A stretch of DNA of 64,000 bases from Elephas maximus indicus. Lineage: Eukaryota; Chordata; Mammalia; Proboscidea; Elephantidae. Position numbers and translations under genes: made by a program. The notes beneath the pieces are model-generated. The model was not told the DNA's origin. It saw only the letters and a list, made by a program, of their open reading frames with translations, and ran no database searches. Positions 51,801-60,800 of the stretch are shown here, one piece after another. The stretch lies in assembly GCF_024166365.1 (NCBI RefSeq), contig NC_064826.1, positions 63,195,001 through 63,259,000 on the forward strand. The letters run 5' to 3'. The stretch's first letter is position 1. Each line of letters starts with the position of its first letter.

Positions 51801-54800
51801 TTTACTTGAGGTCATACAATAATGACAGACCAAGTTTTCCACTTAGATCTGTCTATTAAGCACTTAAATACTAAGCCTCAGTGCCTCTTCCAGTATTATG
51901 CAGATATACTTATGAGCGAGTGGATAAATATTCTAAGCTTAATTCTCTTCTCAGGATTCAATCAGCTGAAATACCAGGGGTGAAATGAGTTTTCCCTTGC
52001 CGTGCCTCACTTTTCTTGTAAAGCTGCTGTTTGCAGCTATGCTCTCTGTGGTAATTGATAAGACTTTTCAACCTGATAGGCCATTGGTTCTCAGTGGGAA
52101 GAGGTTTTGCTCCCCAGATGACACTTGTCAATAGGGGTTAAGTGTTTGGTCGCTAACCAAAAGATCAGTAGTTTGAATCCACCAACAGCTACTTGGAAAC
52201 CCTATGGGGCAATTCTACCAGCCACCCCTTGGAGACCAATAGAAATGAGATCACACAGTGGATGAAATCATAAATGTATCCTGAAAGTTCCTGGCCATTA
52301 CTTAATTTGATCTCCAAGAAATAGGATTGTGCTGCTGAATATATTTCATGACAAGACAGTGCTTAGGAAGTATGCTTAGAACTAGTGTTGAACTACAACA
52401 ATGGTAAAAAACAAAGGACAGCTGATGTTGATATTTCCCATAACTGCCTCTTTGAGACTTTCCCAGAAGAAAACTCATGAATAGTTAAAACAAACAAACA
52501 AACAAAAACTTACAATATATGGTGGGAATAATGATGTCACTCTCCATTTCACTGACGGGGTTCTTCACCAGGCAACTGTAATTTCCAATGTCTCCCTTAG
52601 TCACTGGAGTAATATGAAGAGTGTTGTTTTGGGGAGAAAAAGAGTAGGTGGAGCTGCTATGGACAGGTCTCCCATTTTTTAGCCACTGGTAAACCAGCCG
52701 GGTGCCACCTTCTACCAGGCACATCAGGGTCATGTTCCCCACATACTCCACTGCCCCAGAGGAAGGCTGAGTCTGTACCACCGGTTTTGTGACAGGATCT
52801 ACAATAGTAAGAGAAATAGAAATACTTTTGGCCACTCATAAAACTATAATAAAACTCTTTCAAACATTGAAATCTGAGGGAATAGATTCCAAAGTTTTAT
52901 ATTCTGTAAATATAGGCAGTTTAGGCAATAATCAAAGAAGAGAATAAAGAGACATGGATGATGCAAAATGATGAAATATTAAAAAAAAATTTATAGTCAG
53001 AGATAAACAAATTATAGAACTCACTCTTCAAGGATTCTCTAACAAAATCTTTTACTTTATAGAGAATGTTATTAGTGGTAGAGAACTCCAGCTCCCTGAC
53101 CTCCTGTTCATTGTGCTTTCCCCAACTAATGTACAAAATTTATGTGGTATTCCCCTCTCTTGACTTGTCCTAGTGACCCAGTAGCAGCAGATTGGGGTGG
53201 GGTGGGGAACCCAAATTTCTTTGCACCATCTGCAAATGCACAGTTCATATATGTGGTGCTGTATGGGAATTGAGGGATTGTTTTAGAGAATCACTGTGCA
53301 CCACTTACTTTTCCTTCCGTGTAAGTAAATTAATTATGTGTTTTCAATTGCTTTGTGTTTGTGTTGCAACATTATATTAACCACTTTAACAAACCAAAGC
53401 CTACAATTCTAACACTGACTCAATCCGAAAATATGTGTTAGGGTTTATATGAAAAAAGAGAAATAAGAAAAATCCAGTAGAAATTTCTGTTGTAACTTCA
53501 AGCCACAGGAAAATAGCCTGATACACAGTAGGCATTTCGTATTATTTGTTAAATAGATAAATTACAAAGAATGACTAAATACTTATTCCCTGAATTTTGA
53601 CTCTAGAACTGACGGATAAGGGTAGGAATTATACAAGCACCTATAATCATTTTTCAGCAATCATCATTAATCTTTGAGGTTCTTGACTCCATTTGATAAA
53701 AAAAAAAAAAAAAAAAAAACAGTGACTTACCCAGTTACACAGCAATAACTGGCAAAAAGAAAAGGGTTTTTGATCTGGCAATATTCCTGTCCTGCATTTT
53801 GGAGACATATCTATTTAACAATCTTCTCCTACGTATGATTACAGGACAAGGGAGAATGAGGTAATAGATAAGGAACGGGTGATCGGCTCCAATATTTAGG
53901 CTTTGATTCCTTATCAAATTTCTAATTGCGGATGGTGCATCTCCTCAGGAAAACTTGTCTTGACTCATGCTCACATTTTCCCACACTATAGCATGGACAG
54001 ACCATCCTCCAGCCCAGAGAAGACAGGAGAAAATGAAAGTTAACCAGAAAGGAACTAGCTGGAAGGCAACTAGTAGGGGAGCTGAGTAGTTCTGAAACTA
54101 CCAGCCTTTCTCAAGGTGGGTGTAATCAACTGGCTTCCATTTAATTTAATTCTTTTTCTTCCTTGGCAAGAACAAAAGAGTTGGAATAGCATTTGTTTAC
54201 ATTCTACAATTTAAAAAGAAAAATATGTGTGTGTGTGTATGTTTATTATGTAGAAATAGCTTGTATTTTTATCTTTCTCCAATATGTGTTTTGTGTGGAA
54301 ATATATGTGGGATGGAATAAGTCAAATAGGTAGCATGCCAACAGCCTTGGATGAGGAGAACCAATCATTGGAATAGTCACTGGTATTATGATTGCACACT
54401 TTCTAAAACAGTCTAATCAAAATGTGGATGTTTCCCAAGAAAATATTTTTCTCTGGCCCTAAATGTCTATCAAGACCCTAAACAAATTCAACCTCACTAC
54501 ACATTAACACGTAATTGGTGTTCAGGAGGCAGGAATATAAGCAGGAGGCAGGAATATAAGCAGGGAGATTAGTTGGAAGGCTAATGGCATAATCTAGGCA
54601 AGAGCTAACGGTGCAGTTGAGCAGGGCAGAAGTGGTCAGACTTTGTCTATATTTTGAAAGTAAACGGTTTTCTTGTGAACTGGATGTGGGATGTAAGAGA
54701 AAGGGGAGGGCCGGTGATGACTCCAAGGTTTTTGGCTTGAGCAAGCAATAGAATGGAGTTGATATTTACTAAATTTTAGGAATATTACAGGTTAAGGTGT

Positions 54801-57800
54801 AAAAGTCCAAAGCTGAACATAATATATTTAAGGTGTTCTACTTACATAATTGTTAAGTAAATAAATGTCTGAAAGTTAGTTGACCCCAGTACCCCTCAGG
54901 GGACATTTCCGGCAACTTCTGTTGTTCCTTAAGTATGGTCCTTGTGTGAGTCTCATTCTCCCCAAACAGTTTACTAAAATAAAAATCTTCATGGGACAAA
55001 AACAGGCTTCTTCCCAGGGTGCTACTGAGGAAACAAGATTTTCTCCATCTCATTACATTAGTAACTTTATACTTGACAGTTTTCAGGCAAACAAATGATA
55101 AGTTATTCTTATTGCTTCATCACATTCTGCTGAGCACTGTGCAGAATGCTTTCATTCAATGTCAAATTCAATCCTCAGAAAGACACTTGAGGCAGGTAAT
55201 ATTATTAGTGCCATGAGACATTGAGCTCTGAGGGTTAATTAATTTGCCCGAAGTTGCAGAGCCAGGATCTAAAGCCCCAGTCATCTAGATGCCTGAGTCT
55301 TCACTAAACATCACTTTACCCCACTGCCCAGGCATACTGATAGTGGACTCACCATCAACAGTGACTTGTATCTTCTGACTAGCTGAGAGGGTTCCATTTC
55401 CCTGAATGTTGACCTTCACGATGTAACTGCCTTCATCAGTAAACTGCAGTGGGTTGATGAGCAGAGATGCATTGGGTGGCATCATGGTGAACTTATGTTG
55501 GTATTCCAGGTCAGGAACCACAGACTTATTCACAGAGCCCAGTAAGTATTTGGGCATTGTGTGGCGTCTCTCAAACAGCCATATAATCTGGATGTCTGAG
55601 GCCAAAGTGTGGAAGTCATAGTTCACAGGCAGGTAGAGGGCCTGACCCCTGATGCCATGGACGGTGTGCGATGGCACTGTCACTGTCAGCCCCGAGCAAG
55701 TGCCTGCTGCAAAGGAAAGGAAAGCTGTGAAGACCCTGAGCCACATTTCACAACCTACAGGGTCAACCACAGAGAGAATCTGATCGCTGAGAGTTCTTTT
55801 CAAGGAAGAGAGTCTTCCAGTTACAGACCATTCTAGTACCAGTTACACATAAAGGTAAATATTTGTCTCTGAAGCCTTCTGCATTTCAAAAACTCCACCC
55901 GAAAAGTACAGCTGATTGCATGGCTTCTCTAAGGCAAGATGAAAAGGAAAAGCAGAAGGTATGTTCTATGACTGTTAAAGAACAATGGGAAAAGGAGAAC
56001 TGGGAAAGATTAGTTCTAAAGTCCAATGAAAACCTTTAAAAACACTTGCCTCAATCAACATGATTCTATTAATGTACAAGTTACATCATATCCTAATCAA
56101 ACTATGTGATTGGTGACACATTGGAGGGCTACTTCTTCCCAAGAATCTCCTCCCAAACCTTCTGAATTGATTGATATTTTGCTATTGGAAGTTCCTTCCC
56201 TTGAGCCAAGGCCTTAAATGCAAATATTCCAAGAAAGATGGCATTAAAACATTATCAGTCAAAGTCAGTTCACCAATGCAGGCACATGAGCTGTATTTTA
56301 GAATTGTAAAAGTATAGTAATTATTTCACAATTATAATTTTTCCATGCATAAAATATTTATCCTTAATTGCTGCATTTTAGAATTAAAAAAATACAGCAA
56401 TTATTTTGCAATTTCAATTTTTCTATATGCAGAATGTTCGACCTCCTTGATTGCTTCCTCTTTTCACACTTTCTAGGAAAGGGGTCATCAAGCTTGAGCA
56501 TTCAAGTGTTAAAATAAAAATATTAAGCCAATAATAGAAATTAATTGAAATTTATTTAATATTCAATTTGCAAATTGGTGCAACATTTCTGACTAGAGAG
56601 TCAAAAATGTTCCAGAGAAGAAAGACCCTTTACAGGTTTTTACACGTCATCTTATCACTAGTAATTTATACATTACCATGGAAACAGGGCCAGAATAGAG
56701 TTTACAAAATAATCTTTGGACATGCAGGATTCCAAACAGCATTTTCTTGAATAACAATTTAAGTAATTACTGATTGGCCTTAAAACATGGCTTCTATTCT
56801 TACCTTTGGAATTATTGTTGTCAAATCTGGCTTCACATAGTTCTTTAAAACAGCACAATGCCCAAGGCAAATGGTCTTTACTACTTAAGCTAAATTATTG
56901 TTTGACTTAAAGATGGCTTTCAGGAGACCAGTTTCACCTCAAGGTTTAGGGTTCAAAATCACCTCAGGGTAATAGTTATTTCAACCTCAATGGCTCCAGA
57001 AAGCCTGGATTCCATGAAAATTAAAAATTCTGTCCATACAAGTCATGTTATGAAAGGTAATCAATATTAGGGAATTGTGGGGAAGTCTGTTTGTCATTTA
57101 CAGATGATTTCTTTGAAGAAACTGAAAGATGTAGGTTTGCTCCAACGAGGAATCAAGTTCCACCTACAGTAAATTTCTCTCCTTGCCTTCACAGGGTAAA
57201 GTTGGGAACAAAGGTTTCCATGATTTTGGTATCTGGTAGGAGTGAGTGAGACCCTGGGGCAGGCAGGGATGATAGAGCAAAGAATTCGGGAGGGAAATAC
57301 AAGGGGAGAGGAGGTTAGAGGGAAAAGAGACTCCCACTTAACAGAAGCTAACTATGTGGTGGCGCAGTGGTTAAGAGCTCGGCTGCTAACCAAAAGTCCA
57401 GCAGTTCAAATCTACCAGCCACTCCTTGGAAATCCTATGGGGCAGTTTTACTCAGTCCTATAGGTTGTTATGTGTTGGAATTGACTTGATGGCAACTGGT
57501 ATATGGGAAAAATAAAGAAATGTCTCACAGCCTCTTTGGGCTCTGTGTGTATTCGTGTTTGTTTACAACTTTTTTTTATGATAATGGACTATGCTTGCAC
57601 ATTCATATTAGTGATTTGGACAATAACAAAGGAAATACAAAGGCATGAAAGTTTGCTTCTATATTACTTTCTGGCAAGTGTGAGAATGTTAAACTTGAAG
57701 TTGTTCCTAATTTGAATGATTAGAATAAGAAGGAACCACGTGCTAGGAATTTTAACAAGGAGATAGAGGATTGTAGAGAAAAAGTAGATTAGTCGTTTTA

Positions 57801-60800
57801 TTTCTCTGGACCTCAGTTTTCTCAAGAAAAGGGGGTTAGATTAGATGACATCTGTAAGTTTATGTTCTTGACATCCCGAGATGCTTTTATCAGGGTAACA
57901 GCCATCTACATTTGAAGATGAAGGGCCTATATTTAATTGAAAGAGGCCCAAAGAATATTTAAGGATTGAGTTTCGGTTTTCTAGCTCACTCATTATGTTG
58001 TCAATTCCTGCAGGATATCCTTTAATAAAGCAACAATTTTGTGTTTGACACCAAAGAAATCAAGAGGTGGTGGCAATCCAAATCATCGCCTTGGGAATGC
58101 ACTGGGAAAAGTTGCATGGCTGCTGCCATAAAACAGTAATTCCTTCTGGCAGTCAGTAGTTTGGTTGTTGACTTTATCCATCCATTTAAGACATTTCACT
58201 ACTCAACCTAGAAACCACTGCTAGACAGATGCAGATAGATGATCTGAACACAGTTTTGGCCAAACTGTTTGTTATTTGGGGCAGTCATTGCAGAAGTACT
58301 TGCTTTTGTTTGTTTGTTTTTTTGGAAGGACTCTTTTTTTCCTTGTAGTTGCAGTTGAAAAAGATTGAGTTTGTAATATTCTGGAATAGGCTGGGAGGCA
58401 TTGTATTACTATGGGTGCTAGTATCACTAAAAAAAAAAAAAAAAAATTTAGAAATATTGATGAATTTTGGATCTTGAACCAGAATGTTGAGTCTTAAGAA
58501 AATGCTGGAGCGTCTATCACTAAAGTAATAGAAAGCAAATTTTATTTAATATGAAAACAAATATTGCAGCCCAGCAAAAAATGAAACTATTAGAAAATAA
58601 CATTTTATATGGTGTTTCCAATAATTTTTAAAGGGGGAGGAACTGGTTCCTTGGGTTATTTTAGAAACTGCAACATGTAATGATATCTTAAATAAAATAT
58701 TGCCATCAATATCTCTGAATATAGTCAATGTTTCCATATGAAGTTAAATTTGTTTTCAAATGTGTACTTTTTCAAATGTGTATATGACAGCGAAAGATAG
58801 CACAGCTGTTACAGGAGCTTACAGGCTGCCTATACCTTTTTTCATTAACAGATAAATTGTAGATAACAAGTTATAGGAATGTCAGCAAGGAATGAAATTT
58901 TCTTTCTACAGTATCTGATCTCAGCCTCCTAAAAACTTTTCATTTTGTAGGAAAGACATGAACCTAGTGACATGACGCAACCCTTACTTGTAGTGAACTT
59001 TGGGGAATAAACAGATAGTTGGATACTTCCTCTACATTTAGGAAACATACTGTCTGCCAGTGATATATTTCCCAGTACAGATATGATGAATTTGTTGTCA
59101 AAACAGTAGTTTACTAATTTAAAAAAATTAGCTTAATTTTGAGAATTTTTCAAAAGCTCTTTTCTATTTGTATGGGAAAGTGTAAAAGACTAACACTGTT
59201 GATTTAAAAAAAATCAACCTCTCTATGAATAAATGAACCCTAATAAAAGAAATGCTATAAAACCGATGAATTTTTAATTTCCTTTTGATATTCACATATT
59301 GGACTTCAGTGGAATTTAATTTTATGACTAAATTTTATTTTGTTATTATTTTCAATTTTATTACAGCAAAACCTGTGAGAGTTGGCACTCAATGGGACTG
59401 CCTTGTTTTTCTGGGTCTTGCAAGTTATCTGCCTTTAACAGGGTGCAGTTAATACCTTTCTATTGCTCTCTATTTAACAAAAATATTCGAGTTTTCCTTC
59501 CCTGACAGGTTTCCACCTTACATGGGTTCTGGCTTTTGCAGATTTTACTGTATTAAATATTATTAAATTGCCTAATACTCAGAGAAAAATTACTGTGTTT
59601 TAGGTCAAAACTTACAGCACAAATTAGTTTCTCGTTCAAAAATCTATACACAAATTGTTTTGTGACATTGGTTGCAATCCCCACAATGTATCAGCACTGT
59701 CCCTCTTTTCCTTTCCAGCCCGGGTTCTCCATGTCTATTCATCCAGTTTTCCTGTCCCTTCCTGCTGTCTCATCTTTGCTTTTGGGCAGGTATTGCCCAC
59801 TTGGTCTTGTATACTTCATTAAACTAAGAAGCATGTTCCTCATGTGTGTTATTGTTTGTTTTACAGGCCTGACAAATTCTGGCTAAAAGGTGAACGTCAG
59901 GAGTGGTGCTAGTGAAGAAGCCCTAGTGGCAAAACAGTTAAGTGCTCAGCTGCTAACCAAATTGTTGGCAGTTTGAACCCACCCAGCGGCTCTGTGGGAG
60001 ATGGGCCTGGTGATCTGTTTCCATAAAAGATTACAGCCAAGAAAACCCTACGGGGCAGTTCTGCTCTGTCACATGGGGTCGCTATGAGTTGAAATCAAAT
60101 CAATGACACCTAACAACAAGAACAATATTCTCTGAGAATAAAAAAATGAAAACTCAGGTTTTTTTCATCTAAGGCATTAAGGCAGGAAAAACCGATAATA
60201 CCATTCTGGCCAACCTGCGCTTGTCACTTGGGGCAGTCATTGCCGATGTCCTTGTTTACTTTTTTTTTTTTTTGGTAAAAGGGGAAGGATATTTTTTCAT
60301 ATAAAATGACATATAAAACTACAGCAATAATTTCCCCTTTAGAGACTCTCTTAAACTTCTAGCAATAGCATTACAAAGGAATATCCAGGGTTAAAAAAAA
60401 AATATCCAGGGTTAAGCAACTTGAAAGTCCTACAGCAAGATTTGTCCGTATTCCTGCAACAGAAGACTCCCTAGACCAGTTCCACTGTATTGAATATAAA
60501 CATCAGGCTTCACCAAAGTGACCTCCAGCTGTAGCTTAAAATGGTATTTACTTCCCCATTGTCATACACAGTATTAGCAAACATAACACAACTATTGTTG
60601 ACTGAAAACAAACTCATGTATCTCAAAAGAAAATAAAAATTATGAAGCAGTATTTTGAGTAGACCATACACACTTAATTCCGGGCTTCGGTTTGATGGGC
60701 TTTTTTTTTTTTTTTTTAAGAAAAAGCAAACAAAAATTTAATATTCCTAAAAGCAAAAAGAGCTTCACGTTACCTGTGGTCTTTACAACATACTACCTAC

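Larger units (their letters stand above)
32802..52513 (-). other. HEPACAM2 intron 3 (19.7 kb), repeat-rich
   Basis: The largest intron. It contains MIRs, a likely solo LTR (35272-35775), a hAT transposon relic (34745-39330), L1 3' ends (40498-41945), an LTR-like repeat (41963-42275), a CCAA microsatellite (45388-45624), an RTE LINE (46735-49372), an L2 piece and a dense AfroSINE cluster (49722-52230). 42300-44640 and 44900-45330 look mostly unique apart from TA-rich tracts near 43100-43310. No host exon was found besides those listed. Confidence 0.7.

Noticed and set aside
55747..55803. Upstream extension of the exon 2 frame to a TTG at 55803
   Set aside because: The first in-frame ATG is at 55746 and gives a good signal peptide. 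A TTG start is not expected in this gene.
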